Assembly: GCA_029259875.1 (NCBI GenBank) | Contig: JAJDEK010000025.1 | Span: 1 to 19,003 of the forward strand | Source: Planctomycetaceae bacterium | GTDB taxonomy: Bacteria; Planctomycetota; Planctomycetia; Planctomycetales; Planctomycetaceae | Direction of reading: 5' to 3' | DNA length: 19,003 bases | Shown: in pieces, positions 1 through 8,217 of the stretch | How the letters are laid out: the number at the start of each line of letters is the position of its first letter | Numbering within the stretch: the first letter of the stretch is position 1 | Made by a program: the position numbers and the translations under genes | Notes under the pieces: model-generated | What the model was told of the DNA's origin: nothing | Database searches by the model: none | Seen by the model: only the letters and a program-made list of their open reading frames with translations

Positions 1-299
1 ACGGTCTAAAGCTCCCGCATCAATAATAGTAACACCAACCCCCTGACCGCGAATCGTCAAATTATCACGAATATCAAGGTCACCTGTGGCCGACTGATCT
101 TCATCGATTCCTGCTATGCTTAAAACATAGGTCCCAGCGGCCAATTCAATCACATTGGAACCAGCCAGTGCATTGGCTTCCTGGATCGCAGCACGCAGTG
201 TTTGCGTTCCTGCTGTACCGTCACCAATTACTCCATCGCCAGAAATTGCATCGACCCCATCTGTCAATACGGGTACTGGAACATCCAAATCGATAGTCG
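1..299 (-). other. CSLREA-like / beta-helix-initiating segment, continues past the edge
   Basis: The last visible residues contain DGTAGTQTLRAAIQEANAL, then IELAAGTYVLSI, GDLDIRDNLTIRGQG and TIIDAGALDR. This is the pattern of CSLREA-type segments (TLRxAIxxAN, I-x-L-x-x-GTY, GDLDI, L-T-I-x-G) that lead into a new beta-helix. The Cys-Ser-Leu of the archetype is replaced by TQTL. The gene therefore probably continues with another beta-helix block beyond the window. Confidence 0.65.
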
Positions 300-3200
300 A
301 ACTGGTCACCCAGGTTTCAGATGAATTATTCAAAACAGGATCGCTTGAAATATTTCGAATATTTGATCCTGCAGCAACCAGAGTCAGCTCATAGTTTCCA
401 AAGACATTCGTGACAGAACTTAAATCGATAGAGTATTCTGTTCCGCTAATAGGATTCACAACCAATCCGACCAATGAAACATCCTGACCATTGAGTGTCA
501 ATTGGAAATCAGTAATATCAACACCAGTCACAGCCTGATTAAACGTGACGGTCACGACACCGGCATCGGTTAACAGAACATCGGGAAGGTCTTCAATCGT
601 CGCTACAGGACCTGAACCACCAGTGCGCCAACTGTCAGAAGTAGGAGTTGTAAATGTATTTCCAGCAAGATCCTGTATTGATCCATCTGCTAACAGATTT
701 AGGGTATAATCACCATCATTAGCAGTTACTAAGCTGAGATCGACCTGATAAGTCGATGCATTCAGTGGGATAACGATAAAAGCTCCCAGTGGAATACTAA
801 CTTGACCACTACCGTCATCAAACAGTAATTCAAAATCGGTGATATCAACGCCAGTGACCTCTTCTGAGAAATTGATCGTCACAATATCTACAAAAGACCC
901 GGAGGGACGAGGGTCAGGGGTAATATCTTGAATACCCGCTGTCGGCGCTACGACTTCTGCCCCTTTTTGCCAGGATTCAGAAGCTGAGCCAGCAACATCG
1001 TTACCGGAAGCATCCTGGACAGCAGATCCTCCAGCATTATAGGTAAGAGTATAGATCGCATTCGCATCAGCCAAAGTTCCTAAAACAATTTCGTATCGAG
1101 CAGGAGTAATTTGGTTGATCGTCGCAGTCGTCGTTGAAAGGTTAACAGGACCGCTTCCATCATCAAGCGTGAGATCAGAAAGCGCCAAACCTGTTACATT
1201 TTCGGAAAAATTCAATACAATTGTAAAAGTCGGATCGGTACCAGAAGGGACAGGATCTGTCACATTTTCAAATTGTGCAATGGGAGCTAAAGTATCATTA
1301 ACCCACATATCAATTGCATCGGCAGCCAACGCATTTCCGGCCAAGTCGGTGATGGAAGACCCGGCAGCATTTAAGCTCAAAGTATAGTCACCTGATAAGC
1401 TGGTCACTTTACTGAGATCAAGCACAAACTGGCTACCAGTGACTTGTGTCAAGGTAGCAGGTGTTGTTGATAAAAGAACCGCAGGTCCGCCATCGATACT
1501 AATTGTAAAGTCACTGAGATCAACGCCAGTCACATCTTCAGTAAAGTTCACAACCACTTCACCGGCTGCATCACTACGAGGATCAGGTGAGACATCGACA
1601 ATATCCGCGACAGGATCAGTCGTATCGACAGTAAATCTCTCTACATCACCAAAGGACAGAAAATTGGAAGGAATATTGCCAAACAACGGTGAAAAGGGAT
1701 TGACGTACTTTGCATCGGAAATAGAACCATTTGTAACCAGACGTAGATCATATTCCCCTTCGATGCCAGTAACAGAACTCAAATCTAACTCAAATGTTCG
1801 AGCATCAATCTGTGTCAGCATGCCAGCATTTAAAGCCACAATGACGTTGTCTCGTAACAAGACGAAATCAGAGATATCGACACCATTCACATCTTCTGTG
1901 AAAGAAATGATCAATGGATCGGTGATTGCACCGGTCGTTGGATCAGGAACTGCTACAGAAATATCTGATGTCAGGAAAGTGCTGGTGACGGGTGCCAAGA
2001 AGGTATCGTCATCAGGGGTCCAGATATCCCAGTCAAAGTTAAGTTCACCAAAGATCGTTCCCGGACGATTCGCTTCAGTTAAAAATGAATCCCCCTCCTG
2101 AAAACCACCACTGCCAACAAACGAATTGTCTACACCATCGAACCCTTGAGCAATTCGGAATGTGCTCACACCCATCCCATCATATAGGAAGGCCCCCGTA
2201 TCGTTAAACGACCAAGTTCCGAAGTTTTGGAACACGTTACCGATTACCGCGCCTTCAGTACTCCTTAAGGTAAAGTTAAAGGCATCGATCACATCAATTA
2301 CAAATACACCATTTGCTGCACTCAGACCAGTAGTAAAGAACCCAAGTTCATCTGAAAAGACGTCTGTAATTTCTACGGTGGACCCGCTAAACAAACCATG
2401 CGCAGTCGTTGTAGTAATATTAATGGGTCCTCCTGGAAATAAGAGGAACGCATCCGCTACTGTCCCCACTGCAATGGGAGCAAGATTAGGAGCAGAAAAT
2501 GGTGCCAAATTCGTTCGGGAAGCAACACGCTGCGCGTTACGACGTCGCGTGGCTGAAGTGAAAGGACCATCCGGGTTCGGAGCTGGAGCTCCATTTCGAA
2601 TACGTGACTTAAATACTGTCTCTGAGTTGTCATAGAATGCACCTACATTGACTACATTCAAACCATTACCAGTATTCCCCTCGAACACCAAATTCAAACG
2701 TGCTAATGGATCGCGTCGGTAGCCACCTGTCACACGAAATTGAGGGTTATTAGCAATATCCCAGTTACTTGCCGTTGTTGGAGGGTCAACTGTAGACGCA
2801 AAAGATTCAACATAAAAATCTTCACCAAAGTTACCTTCAAATTCATTATTCGTAACTGAGACATTCGAACGTCCGTTGCCAAAGTCACTGCTACCTTCAG
2901 CCCCCACACTGGCTCTCGACCCAGGAGTTTGGCTAGTAAAGCTGAAACTTGAAGCTGAAGTACCAATCCTCAAGACCAAACCTGTTGTTGTAAAATTACT
3001 GTTAACTCCATTGTCTTGGATAAAGTTAGTATCCATTTGCAGAACCATATCCGCACTTGATGTCGTTACACTTCCCGTCGCATCCAGTGCAGCGGTACTA
3101 TCGGCATCCTGATCCTGACCACGAGAAGCCGTGGTCACAACATAGAATCCTTCCAAGGCATTCGATACAATTCGGTTTGCCCCTTCTTCTGTGCCATCAC

Positions 3201-6200
3201 CAAAAATGATATCTGAATTTGCCTGTTCTTCTGTTTGCAGATCGACACCGCGACCACCGTTGTTATCAATAAAGTTTCCTATGGCAGTTAAACTCGAAAC
3301 TGCACCACCAATTAAAATGCTTGTGGTGATATTGTCTTCACTGTGAGCTATTCGAACCGCATTGAGAAACTCCAATCCATCAGCTGTATTTTCTGTGATG
3401 ATATTATCTCGTAAGAATACCGTTTGGCCATTGGAGTTAATATCAACTCCTTTGCCGTTATTAAATGCAATCAGGTTGTTGTCGATTGATGAGGAAAGCC
3501 CTTCTCCTAATAACTCGATACCTCCGGTTGCATTGGATAGAATCGAGTTATTGGCAATTTTCACATTACCTTCCACACGATCAAGGTGTGCGGCGATTTG
3601 AATCCCGTCGCGACCGTTCCCTTCAATCACATTACCACGATTCATACCTGTTGCAGGATCGACTCCATCCAAACCAATGAACAAAAAGTGTGGATTTATC
3701 GCAAATCCATTTACAGTCTCAACGCGATTTCCAATTCGTCCTGAAATTCGGACTCCATGTTGAATATTATTACTGATATCGTTTTGGATCCAGGTTCCGG
3801 CTACATCACGACGATCTGTACCAAAGTAACTTGTAGTCCGTGTTGTTGATTCAATACCGTTTAGCGAATTCAACGTAATCTGGTTATGGATAATATCAGC
3901 AAAAATCGTCGCATCTGCTTCCGCACGTAGACTGATACCATCCCGTATGTTACTGGAGATTATATTGTCTTTAATTTCGAAATCAGTCGTTGTTAAAGAA
4001 CCATTTTGTGCCAGAATATCAATTCCATCACTGTTACCGGTAATAGTATTACTATAAATCATCACAGCACGTTCTTCACCGACAATTGGATCAACAATTG
4101 CCCGTCCTACGCGTGCGTCATCTTCACGTTGAAAATTCACTCCATCGTTTGAGTTGTTAGCAATGACATTATTCGAAATTTGAGTCCGGTCAATAATCGT
4201 AGATTCTTCGATATGAACCCCAATACCGTGTCCTGCATTCCCCTGACCTGCAGTGTTAGCAGCATCGGTTCCGATGAAGTTGCCATCAATCGTCAGATCC
4301 CGTAACTGACTAAATGCTTCGAAGCTGACATCAGTCCCAAGCAAATCAATATAGATTGCATCCCCGGCGAAAGGAGTTGAGACGTTGCTATCATTACGGG
4401 AACCCGTAATGGTGTTGTTGGTTATGCTTACATCACCGGTCGCTGTGTCTTGCATACTAACTGCAATACCAGCACCACGGTTATCATCCATCGTATTTCC
4501 ATCGACGGATATGCTAAAATCGACACTATGTAATATAGTTGGATCGGCAGCGATCAGGTTAATTCCCTGCGTATTATTTGAGCTGATTGTGTTACCGGCA
4601 ATATCTCCATAAAAGGAAGTAAACATGGCCAGATCGACTTCCACACCAGCCCCCGAGTTGCCAGTGATGGTATTGCCTCGAATCCCTCTTAAAAACCCGC
4701 CAACAGAAGTTGTCTTTGTCGTAATGGAGGGAGTCGTCCCTCCCGTTAAGCCGGTTGCATCAGCGGTAATCTGAGGGGTATTGACTAAGGTAAATGAACC
4801 GACAAATTCAACTTCAAATCCGTTAATAGCATCGCCACGAACTATCACTTCACCGGCAGCTATTGTGCTCAGAGCTTCTAAAGCAGCAATAATCGATGCA
4901 GCACTTGCATTGAAGGCAATCAGTCCAGTCGTAGCACCATCAAAAGTTAAAGTGAAAGTTCCACCAGTTGGTGCCCCATTAATCACTACTTCCTGCACTT
5001 CATTTTGAGTCGTCCCTTCGGTAACAGTCGTCACTGTAGGAACAACAATCAAAAGTCCTGTATCGTCTATCACAATAAGATCGACGGGAGATTCAGCCCT
5101 GAAGGTACCAATGAATTCAACATCAAAACCACCGGTAGCTACAGAGCCCGTCACTGATACATCACCAACATTGATATCATCCAGGCTTTCTAATGCTGCC
5201 TGCACTTCTGCTGCAGTAGCATCGTTGGGGAGAGTCACAGGGCCAGTTGTGCTATTTCGAAAATCAAGAGTAAATGTCCCTCCCCCAGGATTATTGGGAA
5301 TAGAAATAGTCTGAACTTCGTTAACCCCAATCCCATCTTGTGTGGTCGATGCCTGTATGTCCACAAAAGGCTCAAGTGGCCCAGAAAGCACGTCTCCCGT
5401 CATGAGGAACACAGTACTGATAATAAAATTACCAAGTGCAGTAGAAGGTTCTACATCTACAGGAAAAATGTTTGCTTGTAAGAGCGGGACATTAAGACCA
5501 GCAAAATCCCCAATAAATGTAATCACAAAACCGGCCGTAAAGTTACCCGTCACAACAAAATCGTCTGCGGTAATAGCCGATGGCAAAGCCTCTAATGCAT
5601 TATTAATGTTGGTAATCATCGCAGCAGGAGTCGTAGCAATTATGATTCCTGCAGTGGTTTCCCCCTGAAACGTGAGTGTAAATGAAGCTCCCGTAGGCGG
5701 GTTGGTAATATTTGTACCGTTAGCAGCAAAAGTAAATGGGAAAACAAGCCCAGAAGAATCCACAAATCGCAATAATTGTTGCTCATTAGTACCTGTACTT
5801 CCAGGCGTCACCTCTGTGAGCACAACATTAAATCTTAGCCCCGAAGCATCTGTAGTAATTTGAGGAATGTTGACATTGGCCAGTGTCCCAGAATCCAGAA
5901 AGATGACATCAAATCCGTTACCATTGACGACAACACTAACTGGATTTCCTCCAAAACCCAAATTATTGGCTATTTGGTTCAAGGCAAGCTCTATCGTTGC
6001 TGCAGATGCAGCGTTAGCAATCGCAGCCCCAAAAGGTAAAGTGACTGATTGTCCCAGGAATGTCAGTTGGAAACTACCAAAAGTAGGTAAATTGGAACCG
6101 ATAATAGCTAGATGTTGTATTTCATTGAATTCAACAACAAAGCCCGTCGCGAAATCGCCACTGACTAAGAAATCACCTTCGATACCTGTCCTGGTCGTTG

Positions 6201-8217
6201 CAGAGGGCAGTGCCTGCAAAGCAGCATCAATATTTGCTGCAGTAATCGTAGGATCGGCATTTACAGCAATGTCACCAGTCGTTTCCCCCTGAAAGGTAAG
6301 CCTGAATGAGCCACCGGTTGGGGTGATATTATTCCCAAACACATCCTGAAAGAGAATCGTCTGCGAGCGTGGCTTGTTCGGATTGACCTCTGGAGGACCT
6401 TGAACGACATTTATAAAGAGCCGTAATCCCGCAGCGTCAACTGTGATTGGCGGGATATCGAAATCATGTAATGTTCCGGAGTCAAGAAAAATAATATCAA
6501 AACCAGTTCCGGTACTAACAACATCAATAGGGGATCCAGAAAAACCGAAAGAGTTGGCAATGAGATTCAATTCAATAGCAATATTATTTGCTGCGTTGGG
6601 ATTCGTTGGATCTGCGTCACTAAATGGTAAGACAACTGTTTGCCCAAAAAACGTAAGCTGAAAAATACCGAACGCAGGAATGACCGGATTGCCAAAGGCA
6701 TCTGAAACTTCAAGATGTTGAATTTCGCTCTGATTCCCAACCGTAGATGCAGTGATGGTGACACCCGCAGGCAGACCAGTAAATCCACTCGTATCAACAG
6801 TGAATGGATTCACGTTGATACCACTAAGGACATTTACAAATTCAATTTCAAACCCATCCTGAAAGTTTCCATTAATCAGAATATCGCCAACACCAATTTC
6901 ACTGAAGGCAGCAACCATTGCCGCTTTTACTTGAGCAGCGGTTGCTGTGGAAAGAATTCCCGCAGTCGTTTCAGTAATCCCATTTCCACCCGTATAAGAA
7001 ATGGAATAGGTTCCACCGGAGGGAATACTACCAAATGTGATGAGTTGAACTTCGTTGCGAGGGGCAGCAAAGTCAATTTTGTCAGTAGGCCCAGGTACTC
7101 CAGCAAAAGGAGGGACACCTGGTGCACCATCACCAGTCGGAACGGGATTAGTCGTAGTAGGAGTGAAGAAAATACCGTGACCAGCATTATTCGCGATTAC
7201 GTTATCAGAGATATCACCACTCAAGTCTCCGTCGGTCTGATCGAACACAATCCCGTTACCAGAATTTGCAGTAATCGAATTTTCAGTAATCGAAGCAAAC
7301 AAATCAACATTGTTCAAATCAATCCGAACACCATCGCCGACTGTGTTGCCGGTAATGATATTGCTATGCAAGAACAGCTCTGTCAATAAAGCAGCACCGC
7401 CAGCGGCGGTATCATCAACATTGATCGCAACACCTTGAATACTGTTGTTATTGGTAAGCCTCAATTCCTCTGCAAGAGAGTCAATAATATTGACGCTGAC
7501 ACCATCATTTCCGGATGTACCCGAGATGGTATTGTCGGCCATGGTTGTATGACGCAGAACCGATCCATTGGTCACATCGATAGCAACACCATCAATGGTT
7601 GAGCGCCGTAGCGAAGTCTCTTCAATGGTCGAAGCATTCACAGCGGCTGTGATGCCTGCCCCTAACTGCCCCGACAAAGTAGAATCGATGACATTAAACT
7701 CATTGAGAATCACATTTGTCAGATCAACATTAAAGGCGTTACCCACGCCTCCCGTAATGGTCGAACTATCAACGGCAATCGTATCAACTAAAAGATTGGA
7801 AAGCTCGATATCGATCCCAACGCCAGCGCTGGAAGAAATCGAAACATTATCAAACAGAATTGTGAAAGGATCACTGAATGTAAGATTATCGAGATCGATG
7901 GAAACACCAGCTCCCGACGTGGCATCGATCGTCAGATCTTCAAATATAATAGAGTCAAAATTTGAGACACCGTCTGCGTCTGGATCCAAAACTGAATTGT
8001 CAAGCGTCACTCCCAGACCAGGGGTAAGCTGATTGATAATGAGCGAAGTCAGAAGTGTTCTGTCTTCTAATTGCTCGATTGCAACCCTGCGCTGAATTTT
8101 CTGACGTGCTGAAGAAGGCACACTTCGAAGCTGAAGCCGGCGACGAGGATTTAAGGTTGCCTTGCGGCTTTTCTCGAACGCAACTCGCATCGACTCAACC
8201 CAAGATGTCAGTAACAT
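1..8217 (-). CDS. Giant LEPR-XLL-type repetitive surface/extracellular protein, C-terminus beyond window
   Basis: One frame stays open from ATG at 8215-8217 to the left edge, at least 2739 residues; the stop is outside the window. The start is supported by GGGAG seven bases upstream. Residues 1-49 are strongly basic with no clear hydrophobic signal segment, followed by LEDRTLL at 50-56, a form of the LEPR-XLL motif known at the N-terminus of very large planctomycete proteins. Order then: parallel beta-helix coils (about 60-350), seven tandem beta-rich modules (about 388-1173), more beta-helix (about 1174-1860), an FCCH-like segment (about 1931-1987), five Ig-like modules (about 2076-2640), and a CSLREA-like/beta-helix start. 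The modules share one phase, so no frameshift is evident. Asp/Asn/Gly/Thr/Ser-rich, almost no Cys. By family it should be secreted or cell-surface and act in adhesion or matrix; ligand unknown. Existence and class are secure; function is inference. Confidence 0.9.
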   Translation of the reverse strand, partial: MLLTSWVESMRVAFEKSRKATLNPRRRLQLRSVPSSARQKIQRRVAIEQLEDRTLLTSLIINQLTPGLGVTLDNSVLDPDADGVSNFDSIIFEDLTIDATSGAGVSIDLDNLTFSDPFTILFDNVSISSSAGVGIDIELSNLLVDTIAVDSSTITGGVGNAFNVDLTNVILNEFNVIDSTLSGQLGAGITAAVNASTIEETSLRRSTIDGVAIDVTNGSVLRHTTMADNTISGTSGNDGVSVNIIDSLAEELRLTNNNSIQGVAINVDDTAAGGAALLTELFLHSNIITGNTVGDGVRIDLNNVDLFASITENSITANSGNGIVFDQTDGDLSGDISDNVIANNAGHGIFFTPTTTNPVPTGDGAPGVPPFAGVPGPTDKIDFAAPRNEVQLITFGSIPSGGTYSISYTGGNGITETTAGILSTATAAQVKAAMVAAFSEIGVGDILINGNFQDGFEIEFVNVLSGINVNPFTVDTSGFTGLPAGVTITASTVGNQSEIQHLEVSDAFGNPVIPAFGIFQLTFFGQTVVLPFSDADPTNPNAANNIAIELNLIANSFGFSGSPIDVVSTGTGFDIIFLDSGTLHDFDIPPITVDAAGLRLFINVVQGPPEVNPNKPRSQTILFQDVFGNNITPTGGSFRLTFQGETTGDIAVNADPTITAANIDAALQALPSATTRTGIEGDFLVSGDFATGFVVEFNEIQHLAIIGSNLPTFGSFQLTFLGQSVTLPFGAAIANAASAATIELALNQIANNLGFGGNPVSVVVNGNGFDVIFLDSGTLANVNIPQITTDASGLRFNVVLTEVTPGSTGTNEQQLLRFVDSSGLVFPFTFAANGTNITNPPTGASFTLTFQGETTAGIIIATTPAAMITNINNALEALPSAITADDFVVTGNFTAGFVITFIGDFAGLNVPLLQANIFPVDVEPSTALGNFIISTVFLMTGDVLSGPLEPFVDIQASTTQDGIGVNEVQTISIPNNPGGGTFTLDFRNSTTGPVTLPNDATAAEVQAALESLDDINVGDVSVTGSVATGGFDVEFIGTFRAESPVDLIVIDDTGLLIVVPTVTTVTEGTTQNEVQEVVINGAPTGGTFTLTFDGATTGLIAFNASAASIIAALEALSTIAAGEVIVRGDAINGFEVEFVGSFTLVNTPQITADATGLTGGTTPSITTKTTSVGGFLRGIRGNTITGNSGAGVEVDLAMFTSFYGDIAGNTISSNNTQGINLIAADPTILHSVDFSISVDGNTMDDNRGAGIAVSMQDTATGDVSITNNTITGSRNDSNVSTPFAGDAIYIDLLGTDVSFEAFSQLRDLTIDGNFIGTDAANTAGQGNAGHGIGVHIEESTIIDRTQISNNVIANNSNDGVNFQREDDARVGRAIVDPIVGEERAVMIYSNTITGNSDGIDILAQNGSLTTTDFEIKDNIISSNIRDGISLRAEADATIFADIIHNQITLNSLNGIESTTRTTSYFGTDRRDVAGTWIQNDISNNIQHGVRISGRIGNRVETVNGFAINPHFLFIGLDGVDPATGMNRGNVIEGNGRDGIQIAAHLDRVEGNVKIANNSILSNATGGIELLGEGLSSSIDNNLIAFNNGKGVDINSNGQTVFLRDNIITENTADGLEFLNAVRIAHSEDNITTSILIGGAVSSLTAIGNFIDNNGGRGVDLQTEEQANSDIIFGDGTEEGANRIVSNALEGFYVVTTASRGQDQDADSTAALDATGSVTTSSADMVLQMDTNFIQDNGVNSNFTTTGLVLRIGTSASSFSFTSQTPGSRASVGAEGSSDFGNGRSNVSVTNNEFEGNFGEDFYVESFASTVDPPTTASNWDIANNPQFRVTGGYRRDPLARLNLVFEGNTGNGLNVVNVGAFYDNSETVFKSRIRNGAPAPNPDGPFTSATRRRNAQRVASRTNLAPFSAPNLAPIAVGTVADAFLLFPGGPINITTTTAHGLFSGSTVEITDVFSDELGFFTTGLSAANGVFVIDVIDAFNFTLRSTEGAVIGNVFQNFGTWSFNDTGAFLYDGMGVSTFRIAQGFDGVDNSFVGSGGFQEGDSFLTEANRPGTIFGELNFDWDIWTPDDDTFLAPVTSTFLTSDISVAVPDPTTGAITDPLIISFTEDVNGVDISDFVLLRDNVIVALNAGMLTQIDARTFELDLSSVTGIEGEYDLRLVTNGSISDAKYVNPFSPLFGNIPSNFLSFGDVERFTVDTTDPVADIVDVSPDPRSDAAGEVVVNFTEDVTGVDLSDFTISIDGGPAVLLSTTPATLTQVTGSQFVLDLSKVTSLSGDYTLSLNAAGSSITDLAGNALAADAIDMWVNDTLAPIAQFENVTDPVPSGTDPTFTIVLNFSENVTGLALSDLTLDDGSGPVNLSTTTATINQITPARYEIVLGTLADANAIYTLTYNAGGSAVQDASGNDVAGSASESWQKGAEVVAPTAGIQDITPDPRPSGSFVDIVTINFSEEVTGVDITDFELLFDDGSGQVSIPLGAFIVIPLNASTYQVDLSLVTANDGDYTLNLLADGSIQDLAGNTFTTPTSDSWRTGGSGPVATIEDLPDVLLTDAGVVTVTFNQAVTGVDITDFQLTLNGQDVSLVGLVVNPISGTEYSIDLSSVTNVFGNYELTLVAAGSNIRNISSDPVLNNSSETWVTSSTIDLDVPVPVLTDGVDAISGDGVIGDGTAGTQTLRAAIQEANALAGSNVIELAAGTYVLSIAGIDEDQSATGDLDIRDNLTIRGQGVGVTIIDAGALDR
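300..1992 (-). repeat. Five tandem Ig-like (bacterial Big/SwmB-type) modules
   Basis: Five units of about 105-120 residues, boundaries near 1620, 1290, 954 and 619. Each has a DPxxxx-DxVxVxFSE-like strand, the near-invariant VTGVDISDF block (variants VNGVDISDF, VTGVDLSDF, VTGLALSDL), a middle LTQV/ xYxLDLSxVT strand, G-x-YxLxLxAxGS, IxDxAGN, and in four units a closing Trp (DMWVN, ESWQK, DSWRT, ETWVT). This resembles Ig-like repeats common in extracellular bacterial proteins. They probably form an extended arm C-terminal to the beta-helices. Confidence 0.75.
2257..2427 (-). other. FCCH-like beta segment inside giant protein
   Basis: Residues about 1931-1987 read INITTTTAHGLFSGSTVEI, then a variable loop, then NGVFVIDVID and FNFTLRST. 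This matches the short segment often annotated as an FCCH-like (ubiquitin-activating-enzyme-like) domain in phage and planctomycete structural proteins: AHGL-S-G-x-x-V-x-I, NGxFxVxxxD, x-FTL. It is preceded by an Arg-rich linker (ATRRRNAQRVASR, about 2522-2563). The assignment rests on recalled pattern only; its role here is unknown. Confidence 0.5.
2640..4698 (-). repeat. Parallel beta-helix block 2
   Basis: Directly after module A5 the protein returns to beta-helix coils. Canonical turns are frequent: RGNTITGNSGAG, DGNTMDDNRGAG, SNNVIANNSNDG, YSNTITGNSDG, DNIISSNIRDG, DNNLIAFNNGKG and DNIITENTADG. Coils are regular from about 4698 to 3130 and become interrupted by longer loops to about 2640. 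The pattern matches PbH1 repeats as in pectate-lyase-like folds and bacterial adhesin stalks. No stop or frameshift interrupts it. Confidence 0.75.
4699..7056 (-). repeat. Tandem array of seven beta-rich modules, order A1-B1-A2-B2-A3-A4-A5
   Basis: Each module opens with NEVQ or a variant and has the core GGTFTLTF, a TTG turn, an Ala-rich segment like AAxIxAALEAL, a G-x-V-x-V-x-G strand, GFxVEF, and a closing xITxDxTGL. Boundaries read: A1 6730-7056, B1 6370-6729, A2 6127-6369, B2 5788-6126, A3 5323-5787, A4 5005-5322, A5 4699-5004. B modules are distinct: they open SEIQHL/NEIQHL, have F-G-x-F-Q-L-T-F, a longer Asn-rich middle, and a shared GFD[IV]IFLDSGTL block. A2 lacks its distal half and passes straight from VVEF into B2. 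A3 is the longest (155 residues). Related modules occur in other large planctomycete proteins as far as I recall, but I cannot give a family name. Confidence 0.8.
7160..8035 (-). repeat. Parallel beta-helix block 1 (about ten coils)
   Basis: About ten degenerate coils of 25-29 residues, each starting near a G-x-G-[VI]-x-[IV] strand and ending in a turn such as SSTITGG, ADNTISG, HSNIITGN or SDNVIANNAG. This is the pattern of PbH1/pectate-lyase-like right-handed beta-helices. The last three coils are the most canonical (N-x-I-x-x-N-x-G-x-G-I). Such solenoids serve as stalks or carbohydrate-binding surfaces; no catalytic residues can be assigned from sequence alone. Confidence 0.7.
8047..8217 (-). 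other. N-terminal basic leader with LEDRTLL (LEPR-XLL-like) motif
   Basis: Residues 1-57 of the giant protein. The segment is rich in Arg and Lys (RRRLQLR around residues 25-31, QRR around 42-44) and ends in IEQLEDRTLLT. This matches the planctomycete LEPR-XLL N-terminal signature, usually a basic stretch, then LE-x-R-x-LL, then the first beta-rich domain. A conventional hydrophobic signal-peptide core is not visible. The signature probably marks proteins for export or surface sorting; I know of no established mechanism. Confidence 0.75.

Noticed and set aside
1439..2101. 220-residue plus-strand open frame
   Set aside because: Antisense to the Ig-like modules of the giant gene; no family features. 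The minus-strand frame is continuous and recognisable throughout.
2162..2635. 157-residue plus-strand open frame
   Set aside because: Antisense to the FCCH-like segment and Arg-rich linker; no motif or start signal.
4699..7056. Possible CRISPR or DNA-level tandem repeat
   Set aside because: The periodicity is at protein level with diverged DNA and no short identical direct repeats or spacers; it is coding repeat structure.
6715..7389. 224-residue plus-strand open frame
   Set aside because: It lies antisense to the repeat array of the giant gene, has no Shine-Dalgarno, and its composition (Arg/Ser/Asn-rich without motif) is what the reverse of repetitive Gly/Thr/Asn coding gives.
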